A stretch of DNA of 10,479 nucleotides from Ignavibacteria bacterium. Its GTDB lineage: Bacteria; Bacteroidota; Ignavibacteria; UBA10030; UBA6906. The translations under genes and the position numbers were made by a program. Shown in pieces: positions 1-6,936 of the stretch. Below the pieces are notes generated by a model that was given only the letters and a program-made list of their open reading frames with translations, had not been told where the DNA came from and did not search any database. The stretch is from positions 1 through 10,479 of the forward strand of contig JAOUDE010000067.1 in the NCBI GenBank assembly GCA_029859455.1, written 5' to 3'. Every line of letters begins with the position of its first letter. The stretch's first letter is position 1.

Positions 1-265
1 TAATCGCTGCGTCGAGCTCAACCTCACCGGCAGCGTTCATAAAGGAGCCTTTTCCCGCATCGAACACCTCATCATCCTCAAGGACGACGACCGCTGCCTC
101 TACCGCTTCAACCGCCGATCCTCCTTCAATCAGGATCTGCCATCCCGCCTCCAAAGCGTGCCTGACACCCCGACGATGGGATTCAACCAGGTCGTCCGGG
201 ATATCCCAGGCGCCTCCATGGACAGCAAACGACAGTTTCGTCGGAGATCCGAATGAACGATTCAT
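1..265 (-). CDS. iaaA: Isoaspartyl peptidase / L-asparaginase family Ntn-hydrolase, N-terminal part
   Basis: The reading frame starts at ATG 265-263 and runs off the left edge of the window, giving 88 residues that begin MNRSFGSPTKLSFAVHGGAW. The visible part matches the alpha-subunit start of the plant-type asparaginase/isoaspartyl dipeptidase family: HGGAW at 16-20, ILIEGGSAVEAVEAAV at 44-59, LEDDEVFDAGKGS at 62-74 and NAAGEVELDAAI at 77-88. Family members hydrolyse L-asparagine and beta-aspartyl dipeptides. They mature by self-cleavage at an internal threonine, which would lie beyond the edge, so catalytic competence cannot be judged. No signal peptide is visible, so a cytoplasmic enzyme is likely. 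A weak GGTGAT lies just before the ATG. It lies 120 bp after clpB on the same strand, with a stem-loop between them. The related aspartylglucosaminidases share this N-terminus and cannot be excluded. Confidence 0.85.
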   Translation of the reverse strand, partial: MNRSFGSPTKLSFAVHGGAWDIPDDLVESHRRGVRHALEAGWQILIEGGSAVEAVEAAVVVLEDDEVFDAGKGSFMNAAGEVELDAAI

Positions 266-315
266 ACATCACCAAGGTATGCATTGATCCCCCGTTTCAC
301 AACCCCCGACAGGCA

Positions 316-349
316 TGGTGTGACAGAGCTAACATGCTCCATCACACCA
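316..349 (-). terminator. Stem-loop downstream of clpB, possible terminator or operator
   Basis: An imperfect inverted repeat has outer arms TGGTGTGA (316-323) and TCACACCA (342-349), a symmetrical 2x2 internal loop, and inner arms GAGC (326-329) and GCTC (336-339) around a 6-base loop. It gives 12 base pairs in 34 bases. It starts 36 bases after the clpB stop and ends about 50 bases before the asparaginase-family ATG. No run of T follows it in the direction of transcription, so it is not a textbook intrinsic terminator. It could be a U-tract-less terminator, an RNA-stabilising hairpin or a protein-binding dyad. Confidence 0.45.
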
Positions 350-385
350 CACTGCACTCAACTGTTGCGCCGGAACACCTCAATC

Positions 386-3025
386 TCAGCTGGCGGCATG
401 CTCCGTTTCCATTCGGGTAAATCGAATCCCGTCTTCAGGCGTCACATCGATAAGAAGCCGGTCTCCCTCAGAAAACCTGCCCCTGAGTATCTCAGCCGAG
501 AGCGGATTGATGATCTCCTTCTGGATCACCCTCTTCAGGGGCCGTGCTCCGAACGCAGGAACATACCCCTTCCGTGCTACCCACTTCCGGGCCTGATCTG
601 ACACCTCGGCAGTCAGTCTGTTCTTCTCAAGCAACAGGGCGAGCCTGTCCAGATTCAGGGCAACGATCCTGTCAATCTCGGCCGCGCCCAGCGGGCTGAA
701 CACAATTATTTCATCCACTCTGTTCAACAGCTCCGGCTTCATCGTTTCACGAAGAAGCTGATGGAGCACTTCCTTGAGGCTGTCAAACGCTTCTCCGGAC
801 GAAAACCCTCCTTCTGTCTCTTCCATCCTCTTCAGGATCGTCGATGAACCGAGATTGGACGTCATAATAATGATCGTGTTCCGAAAATCGACCGTGTGAC
901 CCTGGCTGTCTGTCAGGCGGCCATCATCAAGAAGCTGCAGGAGCAGGTGAAAGACCTCCGGATGTGCTTTTTCGATCTCATCCAGAAGGAGGACGGAATA
1001 TGGTCTCCGGCGAACCGCTTCCGTAAGTTGCCCACCTTCCTCATGGCCCACGTACCCGGGGGGCGCGCCTATCAGCCGGGAAACAGAAAATTTCTCCATG
1101 TACTCGCTCATGTCGATCCGGATAAGCGCATTCTCGTCGTCGAAGAGTGATTCCGCCAGTGCCTTCGCAAGCTCCGTTTTCCCGACTCCTGTGCTCCCGA
1201 GGAAAATAAAGGACCCGATCGGTCTCCGTTCATCATTCAGGCCTGCCCGAGCCCGTATCACCGCCTCTGAAACAGCGCGAACCGCCTCATCCTGTCCCAC
1301 AACCCGCTCTCTGAGGCGATCTTCAAGGTGCAGAAGCCGTTGCCGGTCACTCTCCAGCATTCTGGAGACGGGGATCCCTGTCCACCGGGCAACAATTCCT
1401 GCAATATCCTCTTCCCCCACTTCTTCATTCAGCATCTTTCGCTTTTCCTGAATCTCACGGAGCGTGGCGGCGTCTGAGCTGATTTTCTTTTCGAGATCAA
1501 CGATAACACCATACCGGAGCTCGGCAACCCGCTCGAGGTTTCCTTCCCGTTCGAACCGTTCCGCATCGATCTTCGCTGTTTCGATTTCTTCCCTGTTGCT
1601 CCGGATCTTCTGGATCAGATCCTTTTCAAGATGCCAGTGACTCTTCAGACCAGCGAGCTGTTCCGACTGTCCGGCTATTTCTTCTTCAATTTCTCCAAGG
1701 CGTCTCTTTGATTCAGGGTCTTTGTCCCTCCGGATCGCCTGTCGTTCAATCTCCAGTTGTTTGATTCTCCGTTCGATCGTATCCAGTTCCTCCGGCATCG
1801 ATTCTATTTCGATCCGGAGCCGGGAAGCGGACTCATCGACCAGGTCGATTGCTTTGTCCGGGAGGAACCGGTCACCGATGTAGCGGTGACTGAGGGTTGC
1901 AGCAGCGATAATCGCTGCATCCGTGATACGGACACCGTGATGGACTTCGTACTTTTCCTTCAGCCCCCTGAGAATCGAAATCGTGTCTTCAACGGAGGGC
2001 TCATCCACCATCACGGGCTGAAACCGCCGCTCAAGAGCGGGATCCTTCTCCACATGTTTTCTGTACTCATCGAGGGTGGTAGCACCAATCGTGCGCAGTG
2101 CTCCCTTCGCCAGTGCCGGTTTCAGGAGATTCGCGGCATCAGGTGAACCCTGTGCCGACCCTGCACCGACGAGAGTATGCAATTCATCGATAAAAAGGAT
2201 GATCCCTCCGTTCGAGTTTTCAACCTCGCGGATGAGCGCCTTCAGTCTTTCTTCGAACTGGCCGCGCAGGCTTGCCCCTGCGACGAGTGCTCCGATGTCA
2301 AGCGCTATAATCCGCTTCGGCCGAAGGCTCTCGGGAACATCCCCGTCAACGATCCGTTGAGCGATCCCCTCCGCCACAGCGGTCTTTCCTACGCCGGGAT
2401 CGCCGATCAACACCGGGTTGTTTTTCGTTCTTCGGGAGAGCACCTGGAGAACCCGGCGGATCTCCTCGTCACGTCCGATCACTGGATCAAGTTTCCCCTG
2501 ACGAGCGAGCTCTGTCAGATCCCGGCCGAACCGCTCCAGGGTCCGGTAGGAATCCTCCGGGTTTTGGTCCGTCACCCGGTTGCTCCCGCGGATCTCTCTG
2601 AGAATGTCGTAGAGGCGGTCAACCGTGAGGCCGGCTGAATGGAGATACGCGCCGGCACGATTGTCCTCCTCCACAAGACCGATGAGGAAATGTTCCGTGC
2701 TGATATACTCGTCTTTCAGCGCTGCGGCATGCTTTCGGGCAGATGTCATCACATTCTGCATCTGCCTGGACAGCCCCTGTGGCGTCACGCCTGTTCCCGA
2801 CACCGTGGGCAGTTTCGTAATTAATTCTCCCGTCTTCACCTTCGCCGACCGGGGGTCGACCCCGGCCTTCTGAAGAATCGGCTGGGCTGTCCCATCCGGA
2901 TCCTGAAGAAGAGCTGCCAGGAGATGCTCCGGTTCAATCACCGAATTCCGGTACGAAACGGCGATTTCCTGCGCATTCTGAAGGGCCTCCTGAGATTTCA
3001 TTGTCAGTTTCTGTGTCTGGTTCAT
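386..3025 (-). CDS. clpB: ClpB (Hsp100) protein disaggregase
   Basis: ClpB is a cytoplasmic hexameric AAA+ unfoldase that works with DnaK to extract and refold proteins from aggregates. The 879-residue product has the full family layout: Clp N-terminal domain with two repeats (about 1-148), first AAA+ module with Walker A GDPGVGKT (208-215), Walker B ILFIDE (276-281) and arginine finger region LERRF (331-335). A long charged coiled-coil middle domain follows (about 410-530), then a second AAA+ module with Walker A GSTGVGKT (610-617), pore loop GYVG (657-660), Walker B LLLDE (679-683) and arginine finger NRVDE (768-772). It is slightly longer than E. coli ClpB (857). The middle domain marks ClpB rather than ClpA or ClpC. 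The first pore loop reads ASLRGQFEE (251-259), with Leu253 where Tyr is usual. The ATG at 3025 follows GGGAGAG at good spacing. It lies 106 bp after dnaK, with a stem-loop in the gap. Confidence 0.97.
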   Translation of the reverse strand: MNQTQKLTMKSQEALQNAQEIAVSYRNSVIEPEHLLAALLQDPDGTAQPILQKAGVDPRSAKVKTGELITKLPTVSGTGVTPQGLSRQMQNVMTSARKHAAALKDEYISTEHFLIGLVEEDNRAGAYLHSAGLTVDRLYDILREIRGSNRVTDQNPEDSYRTLERFGRDLTELARQGKLDPVIGRDEEIRRVLQVLSRRTKNNPVLIGDPGVGKTAVAEGIAQRIVDGDVPESLRPKRIIALDIGALVAGASLRGQFEERLKALIREVENSNGGIILFIDELHTLVGAGSAQGSPDAANLLKPALAKGALRTIGATTLDEYRKHVEKDPALERRFQPVMVDEPSVEDTISILRGLKEKYEVHHGVRITDAAIIAAATLSHRYIGDRFLPDKAIDLVDESASRLRIEIESMPEELDTIERRIKQLEIERQAIRRDKDPESKRRLGEIEEEIAGQSEQLAGLKSHWHLEKDLIQKIRSNREEIETAKIDAERFEREGNLERVAELRYGVIVDLEKKISSDAATLREIQEKRKMLNEEVGEEDIAGIVARWTGIPVSRMLESDRQRLLHLEDRLRERVVGQDEAVRAVSEAVIRARAGLNDERRPIGSFIFLGSTGVGKTELAKALAESLFDDENALIRIDMSEYMEKFSVSRLIGAPPGYVGHEEGGQLTEAVRRRPYSVLLLDEIEKAHPEVFHLLLQLLDDGRLTDSQGHTVDFRNTIIIMTSNLGSSTILKRMEETEGGFSSGEAFDSLKEVLHQLLRETMKPELLNRVDEIIVFSPLGAAEIDRIVALNLDRLALLLEKNRLTAEVSDQARKWVARKGYVPAFGARPLKRVIQKEIINPLSAEILRGRFSEGDRLLIDVTPEDGIRFTRMETEHAAS

Positions 3026-3047
3026 CGTTGTCTCTCCCTGAAAATTA

Positions 3048-3075
3048 CAAAGGCGAGGAACAATCCTCGCCTTTG
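3048..3075 (-). terminator. Perfect 11-bp stem-loop between dnaK and clpB
   Basis: CAAAGGCGAGG (3048-3058) and CCTCGCCTTTG (3065-3075) are exact inverted complements around a 6-base loop. In the direction of transcription the hairpin sits 56 bases after the dnaK stop and is followed by TAATTTTC, a weak and interrupted T-tract. Its 3' foot lies 22 bases before the clpB ATG and only a few bases before the clpB ribosome binding site. It most likely acts as a partial terminator or an mRNA-processing/stability element that lowers clpB expression relative to dnaK. This role is inferred from position and structure only. Confidence 0.65.
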
Positions 3076-3131
3076 GTGGTCATGCTTCTGTCGCTCGTGC
3101 GAGAGATTTCATGGACACTGTCGGGACTCCC

Positions 3132-5042
3132 TCACTTCTTGTCTTTGTCGTCCACAACTTCGAAATCAGCGTCCTCGACCTTTCCATCATCTCCCTTCGG
3201 CTTTTCACCCGTCTCCTGACCCTGATCGGAGGCCGGGCCTGATGCCTGCTGATACATCTGCGAGGATGCCTCATTCCACGCCTCGTTGAGGCTGTCGAGA
3301 GCTGATTTGATCGCACCGGGGTCGTCTGACTTCAGCGCTTCCTGGAGCTTCGTTTTCTCACCCTCGATCTTCGTTTTCAGGTCTTCAGACACCTTGTCCC
3401 CGAATTCCTTCAACTGCTTCTCCGTCTGGAATATGATCTGATCCGCCTGGTTCCGGAGGTCAACCGCCTCCTTCCGTTTCCTGTCCTCGGCCGCATGCGA
3501 CTGAGCATCCGCTTTCATCTTGTCGACCTCTTCCTTCGTCAGGCCGCTCGACGATGTGATCCGGATCGATTGCTCTTTTCCGGTCGCCTTATCCTTCGCC
3601 GAAACGTGCAGCATGCCGTTGGCGTCGATATCGAACACCACCTCGATCTGAGGGACGCCACGAGGTGCCGGCGGAATCCCCTCAAGGTGAAATTTCCCCA
3701 GGGTCCTGTTGTCCACCGCCATCGATCTCTCGCCCTGGAGGACATGAATCTCGACAGAGGTTTGATTGTCCGCCGCCGTAGAAAACACTTCCCCCTTCTT
3801 GGTTGGAATCGTCGTGTTTGCCTCGATCAGCCTGGTCATCACCCTACCCTGGGTTTCGATGCCAAGGGAGAGAGGTGTAACATCCAGGAGAAGAACGTCT
3901 GTCACATCGCCGGAAAGAACTCCTCCCTGAATGCCGGCGCCAACGGCGACAACCTCATCCGGATTCACCCCTTTGTGAGGTTCCCGTCCGAAAATCTCCT
4001 TCACCAGATTCTGGACCCTGGGGACCCGCGTCATCCCTCCTACCAGAATGACTTCATCGATCTCGTTCGGCGAAAGATCGGCATCCTTCAATGCCTGTTC
4101 GACCGGGGCGATTGTTCGGCGGATGAGATCATCAACCAGCTGTTCAAACTTCGCCCTCGTCAAATTGATGTTGAGGTGTTTGGGTCCATCACTGGTCGCA
4201 GTAATAAACGGAAGATTGATCTCCGTCTGCATCAATTGTGAGAGTTCCATCTTGGCCTTCTCAGCGGCCTCGCGCAGCCGCTGGAGAGCCATCGTGTCCT
4301 TCCGGAGATCGATCCCCTCCTGTTTCTGGAACTCCTCTGCGATATAGTCTACGATACGCTGGTCGAAGTTATCTCCTCCAAGGTGTGTATCTCCATTGGT
4401 TGATTTTACCTCGAAAACACCTCCGCCTAGCTCAAGAATCGAAATATCGAATGTCCCTCCGCCCAGATCATATATAGCAACCTTGACTTCCTCTCCCTTC
4501 TTGTCCAGCCCGTACGCAAGCGCCGCCGCCGTCGGCTCGTTGATAATCCGGCGAACATTCAATCCGGCGACCTCGCCAGCTTCCTTCGTCGCCTGGCGCT
4601 GAGCATCATTGAAGTAGGCGGGGACGGTTATAACAGCGTCGGTTACTTTCTGTCCAAGGTGGTCTTCCGCCGTCTGTTTCATCTTCTGGAGGATCATTGC
4701 ACTGATCTCAGGCGGAGAATAAACCCGGCCTCCGACGTCGACCCGGGCCGTATTGTTGTCACCCTTGACAACCTTATAGGGGACGAGTTTCATCTCCTCC
4801 GTCACTTCATCGTAAAACCGGCCCATCAGGCGTTTGATGGAAGAGACAGTATTCTGCGCGTTCGTAACAGCCTGCCGTTTGGCCGACTGTCCTACGAGTC
4901 GCTCGCCTGATTTCGAAAAGGCAACCACCGAGGGGGTCGTTCGTCCCCCTTCGGCATTCGCGATCACAACAGGGTCATTCCCCTCCATGACAGCAACAAC
5001 TGAGTTCGTTGTACCAAGATCAATTCCGATTATTTTACCCAT
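3132..5042 (-). CDS. dnaK: DnaK (Hsp70) molecular chaperone
   Basis: DnaK is the cytoplasmic ATP-dependent Hsp70 that binds exposed hydrophobic peptides and, with DnaJ and GrpE, folds or protects them; it also recruits ClpB to aggregates. The 636-residue product is full length. The nucleotide-binding domain (about 1-380) carries IDLGTTNS (7-14), the catalytic Lys70 region SSIKRLMGR (67-75), YDLGGGTFDIS (191-201) and VILVGGMTRVP (331-341). The interdomain linker is VLLLDVTPL (383-391), followed by the beta-sandwich substrate-binding domain and helical lid (about 500-600), then a disordered tail ending DFEVVDDKDKK, close to the canonical EEVD-like ending of bacterial DnaK. The ATG at 5042 is placed 5 bases after a perfect AGGAGG. 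Another ATG, 4 bases upstream, is out of frame, stops after three codons and is too close to the AGGAGG. dnaJ and grpE are not adjacent; clpB follows, and birA is divergent. Confidence 0.99.
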   Translation of the reverse strand: MGKIIGIDLGTTNSVVAVMEGNDPVVIANAEGGRTTPSVVAFSKSGERLVGQSAKRQAVTNAQNTVSSIKRLMGRFYDEVTEEMKLVPYKVVKGDNNTARVDVGGRVYSPPEISAMILQKMKQTAEDHLGQKVTDAVITVPAYFNDAQRQATKEAGEVAGLNVRRIINEPTAAALAYGLDKKGEEVKVAIYDLGGGTFDISILELGGGVFEVKSTNGDTHLGGDNFDQRIVDYIAEEFQKQEGIDLRKDTMALQRLREAAEKAKMELSQLMQTEINLPFITATSDGPKHLNINLTRAKFEQLVDDLIRRTIAPVEQALKDADLSPNEIDEVILVGGMTRVPRVQNLVKEIFGREPHKGVNPDEVVAVGAGIQGGVLSGDVTDVLLLDVTPLSLGIETQGRVMTRLIEANTTIPTKKGEVFSTAADNQTSVEIHVLQGERSMAVDNRTLGKFHLEGIPPAPRGVPQIEVVFDIDANGMLHVSAKDKATGKEQSIRITSSSGLTKEEVDKMKADAQSHAAEDRKRKEAVDLRNQADQIIFQTEKQLKEFGDKVSEDLKTKIEGEKTKLQEALKSDDPGAIKSALDSLNEAWNEASSQMYQQASGPASDQGQETGEKPKGDDGKVEDADFEVVDDKDKK

Positions 5043-5047
5043 TCATT

Positions 5048-5053
5048 CCTCCT
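5048..5053 (-). promoter_or_regulatory. dnaK ribosome binding site
   Basis: AGGAGG on the minus strand ends 5 bases before the dnaK ATG. It is the clearest Shine-Dalgarno sequence in the window and decides between the two nearby ATGs, 5046 (out of frame, one base from the motif) and 5042 (correct). Confidence 0.9.
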
Positions 5054-5062
5054 AAGTGGGAT

Positions 5063-5083
5063 CCAGGAGCGCAACGCTCCAGG
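5063..5083 (-). promoter_or_regulatory. Hairpin in the dnaK mRNA leader
   Basis: The minus strand reads CC-T-GGAGCG-TTG-CGCTCC-T-GG: six perfect pairs with a 3-base loop, extended by two G:C pairs beyond a T-T mismatch. It lies nine bases upstream of the AGGAGG. It could stabilise the transcript end or modulate translation at heat shock, but it does not cover the Shine-Dalgarno sequence, so it is not a simple ROSE-type or four-U thermometer. Confidence 0.4.
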
Positions 5084-5283
5084 TCTTGTGGCTCAATTCT
5101 ATTCTCACTTTCGTAATGCAACCTGTGTGCCATACGGGCAAGATCACCATAACCATATACAAAATAACCAATTACAGGCTTTTTCACCATGAAGCAAATC
5201 GAAGTCGACATCAGTCAGTCTGGCATGTTTCTATCGCCATTTTGGCGGCACCTGACAAAACTGCAACGATCTCTGCCTCTTCC

Positions 5284-5312
5284 TTGATTCTGAGGTTGGC
5301 GATCAGTATGTT
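5284..5312 (+). promoter_or_regulatory. Candidate promoter for birA-coaX
   Basis: TTGATT (5284-5289) and TATGTT (5307-5312) are separated by 17 bases, each matching the sigma-70 consensus at four of six positions, about 60 bases before the birA ATG. The inverted arms CTGAGG (5290-5295) and CCTCAG (5313-5318) begin immediately after the -35 and -10 boxes respectively, so a repressor site is conceivable. Such matches also occur by chance, so this is only a candidate. Confidence 0.3.
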
Positions 5313-5370
5313 CCTCAGGCTACCATCACCTCCCCATCACTCTTGCCCCAATTCAGGCCACATTAAGAGA

Positions 5371-6150
5371 ATGCTTGACGCGGAATCACTCCGGACAGGT
5401 TTGAGGACGAAACTGTTTGGCAAAAAGATCTACTCTTTTGAAACGATAGACTCCACAAATACGTGTGGGCGGGCAGTGGCCGCTTGCGGCGCCCCGGAGG
5501 GAACCATAGTCATCGCAGAAGAGCAGACCGAGGGAAAGGGGCGCCAGGGAAGAAGCTGGGTCGCAAACCCGGGAGAGAATCTGATGTTCTCTGTTCTTCT
5601 CAGGCCCGGTCTCCCGACCGATCAGCTCAATCTGTTTCCCTTTTACGCCGCCGTAGCCGTCTCGCAGGGCGTTGAACGGGAGACCTCTCTCAGAGTGGAA
5701 TGTAAATGGCCGAACGATCTCCTTCTCGGCGGCAGGAAATTCGCCGGCATCCTCCTTCAAGGATCTGTCGACGGGAGTTCGATCGAGTATCTTGTCCTGG
5801 GTATCGGGATTAATGTCAATCAATCCGTCTTCCCACCTGAACTTGACGGCAAGGCCACATCATTGCTTATTGAGGGGGGCCGCCGGATTGACCGGATGCG
5901 CCTTCTCCGGACAATCCTCCAGTCCCTTGAGGACCACTACGCACAAATCAGTCGATCCGGACTCGACCCTCTCCTGTCCGAATGGAAGGAGAGGACTCCG
6001 ATGCTCAACAAGCCGGTATCGGTCCTCCGCGAGGGGGAGACCATAACCGGTATCATGAAGGGTGTCACACGCCAGGGAGGGATGGTGCTCGCCGTGAACG
6101 GCACAGAGCAGATCCTCCACGCCGGTGACGTCACAATTCTCAGGACCTGA
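5371..6150 (+). CDS. birA: Biotin--[acetyl-CoA-carboxylase] ligase, monofunctional
   Basis: The enzyme makes biotinyl-5'-AMP and transfers biotin to the carrier lysine of acetyl-CoA carboxylase and related enzymes in the cytoplasm. The 259-residue product shows the catalytic domain motifs DSTN (27-30), the biotinyl-AMP-binding loop GKGRQGRSW (55-63), KWPND (112-116), GRKFAGILLQ (121-130) and GIGINVN (144-150), then an SH3-like C-terminal domain (about 210-259). The N-terminal winged helix of E. coli BirA is missing, so this is a group I ligase that should not act as the biotin operon repressor. The frame stays open upstream to 5056, but family similarity begins only after the ATG at 5371, which follows AAGAGA. 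coaX starts 5 bp after its stop, so the two are surely co-transcribed; dnaK is divergent. Confidence 0.95.
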   Translation: MLDAESLRTGLRTKLFGKKIYSFETIDSTNTCGRAVAACGAPEGTIVIAEEQTEGKGRQGRSWVANPGENLMFSVLLRPGLPTDQLNLFPFYAAVAVSQGVERETSLRVECKWPNDLLLGGRKFAGILLQGSVDGSSIEYLVLGIGINVNQSVFPPELDGKATSLLIEGGRRIDRMRLLRTILQSLEDHYAQISRSGLDPLLSEWKERTPMLNKPVSVLREGETITGIMKGVTRQGGMVLAVNGTEQILHAGDVTILRT

Positions 6151-6155
6151 CATTT

Positions 6156-6935
6156 ATGCTTCTCGCGATCGATATCGGAAATACACACACCGTGGTAGGA
6201 CTCTTTTCCGGTGACACGCTCGCCGGGCACTGGAGGATGTCGAGCGCAGCCCACCGGACTGGAGACGAAAGTTGGCTCACCATCCGGAGTTTTTGCCTGA
6301 ACAACGGGATCGATCCTTCAAAGATCCGGCTGGTTGGCATTTCCTCCGTCGTCCCGAACCTGACCGAAGTTTTTGCAACGATCGCCTCGCGCTACGTCGG
6401 GGTCAGCCCGCACATTGTTGGTGCAGGCACCATACCCGGAATGAACATCAGGTATCACGACCCTGCGTCCGTCGGCGCCGACCGGTTGTGTAATGCTGTG
6501 GCCGGATTCACAAAATACGGGGGACCGCTGATCATTGTCGATTTCGGCACGGCGACCACCTTCGACATCATCGACGTGCAGGGTGATTACCTCGGGGGGG
6601 TGATCTGTCTCGGGGTAGAATCCTCCGCAGCGGAACTCCACCGAAGGGCTGCACGTCTTCCCAAGGTCGAACTCATCTTTCCGGAATCGGTGGTTGCCCG
6701 GGATACTGTTTCCAGCATTCAGGCAGGGCTGATGATCGGAACGGTGGAGTCAGTGGAGGGAATTGTCAGAAGGATCAGGGAGGAAATCGGACATCAGGCC
6801 GGCGTGATCGCGACGGGAGGGCTTGCTCCTGTCATTGCGAAACACACAGATATTATCCAGGCGATTGAACCCTCACTGGTTCTGGAGGGGATCCGGCTGA
6901 TCGTCGAACGAACGATCGCGGAGAGACAAGTCTGA
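6156..6935 (+). CDS. coaX: Type III pantothenate kinase
   Basis: CoaX phosphorylates pantothenate with ATP, the first step of coenzyme A synthesis, in the cytoplasm. Type III enzymes belong to the ASKHA fold and are not feedback-inhibited by CoA as type I enzymes are. The 259-residue product has the expected length and motifs: the phosphate-binding DIGNT (6-10), GADRLCNAVAG (107-117), the catalytic Asp region DFGTATTFD (129-137), GDYLGGVICLGVE (143-155) and ATGGLAP (219-225). The usual GGxIxPG motif reads GGVICLG (147-153), with leucine in place of proline; this may be a lineage variant. An AGGA lies 11 bases before the ATG, inside the 3' end of birA. The birA-coaX pairing is common in bacteria; in Bordetella the coaX product was first described as the Bvg accessory factor. 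Its stop lies one base from the stop of the convergent nuoN. Confidence 0.96.
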   Translation: MLLAIDIGNTHTVVGLFSGDTLAGHWRMSSAAHRTGDESWLTIRSFCLNNGIDPSKIRLVGISSVVPNLTEVFATIASRYVGVSPHIVGAGTIPGMNIRYHDPASVGADRLCNAVAGFTKYGGPLIIVDFGTATTFDIIDVQGDYLGGVICLGVESSAAELHRRAARLPKVELIFPESVVARDTVSSIQAGLMIGTVESVEGIVRRIREEIGHQAGVIATGGLAPVIAKHTDIIQAIEPSLVLEGIRLIVERTIAERQV

Positions 6936-6936
6936 C

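Larger units (their letters stand above)
5043..5370. other. Divergent intergenic region between dnaK and birA
   Basis: This 328-bp stretch must hold the promoters for dnaK (leftward) and birA (rightward). It looks more AT-rich than the flanking genes. I see no CIRCE element (TTAGCACTC-N9-GAGTGCTAA) and no convincing sigma-32-type promoter. It holds an 8-bp leader hairpin (5063-5083), a small palindrome CGCCA-TTT-TGGCG (5235-5247), and a CTGAGG/CCTCAG dyad over a possible birA promoter (5290-5318). For leftward transcription, TTGTCA (5258-5253) and GATAGA (5235-5230) are 17 bases apart, and an isolated TAGAAT (5101-5096) could be a -10 box. Both are weak. Two short minus-strand reading frames meet at 5211 but lack ribosome binding sites. 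The plus frame is also open throughout, but the translation resembles no protein I know. Confidence 0.7.

Noticed and set aside
284..601. A 105-codon plus-strand frame reaching from the clpB downstream gap into clpB
   Set aside because: Two thirds of it is antisense to the conserved ClpB C-terminus, and no ribosome binding site or family pattern is seen.
3495..4241. A 248-codon open frame on the plus strand inside dnaK
   Set aside because: It lies entirely antisense to highly conserved dnaK codons, and its translation is rich in Arg/His with no domain pattern; it is a shadow of dnaK.
5235..5247. CGCCA-TTT-TGGCG palindrome as a specific operator
   Set aside because: Five-base arms are common by chance and I know no regulator with this site; kept only as a note in the intergenic entry.
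5056..5370. In-frame upstream extension of birA by 105 residues, which might have been an N-terminal regulatory domain
   Set aside because: The translation is low in family-like pattern, resembles no winged helix, and covers the dnaK promoter region. Similarity to biotin ligases begins after the ATG at 5371.
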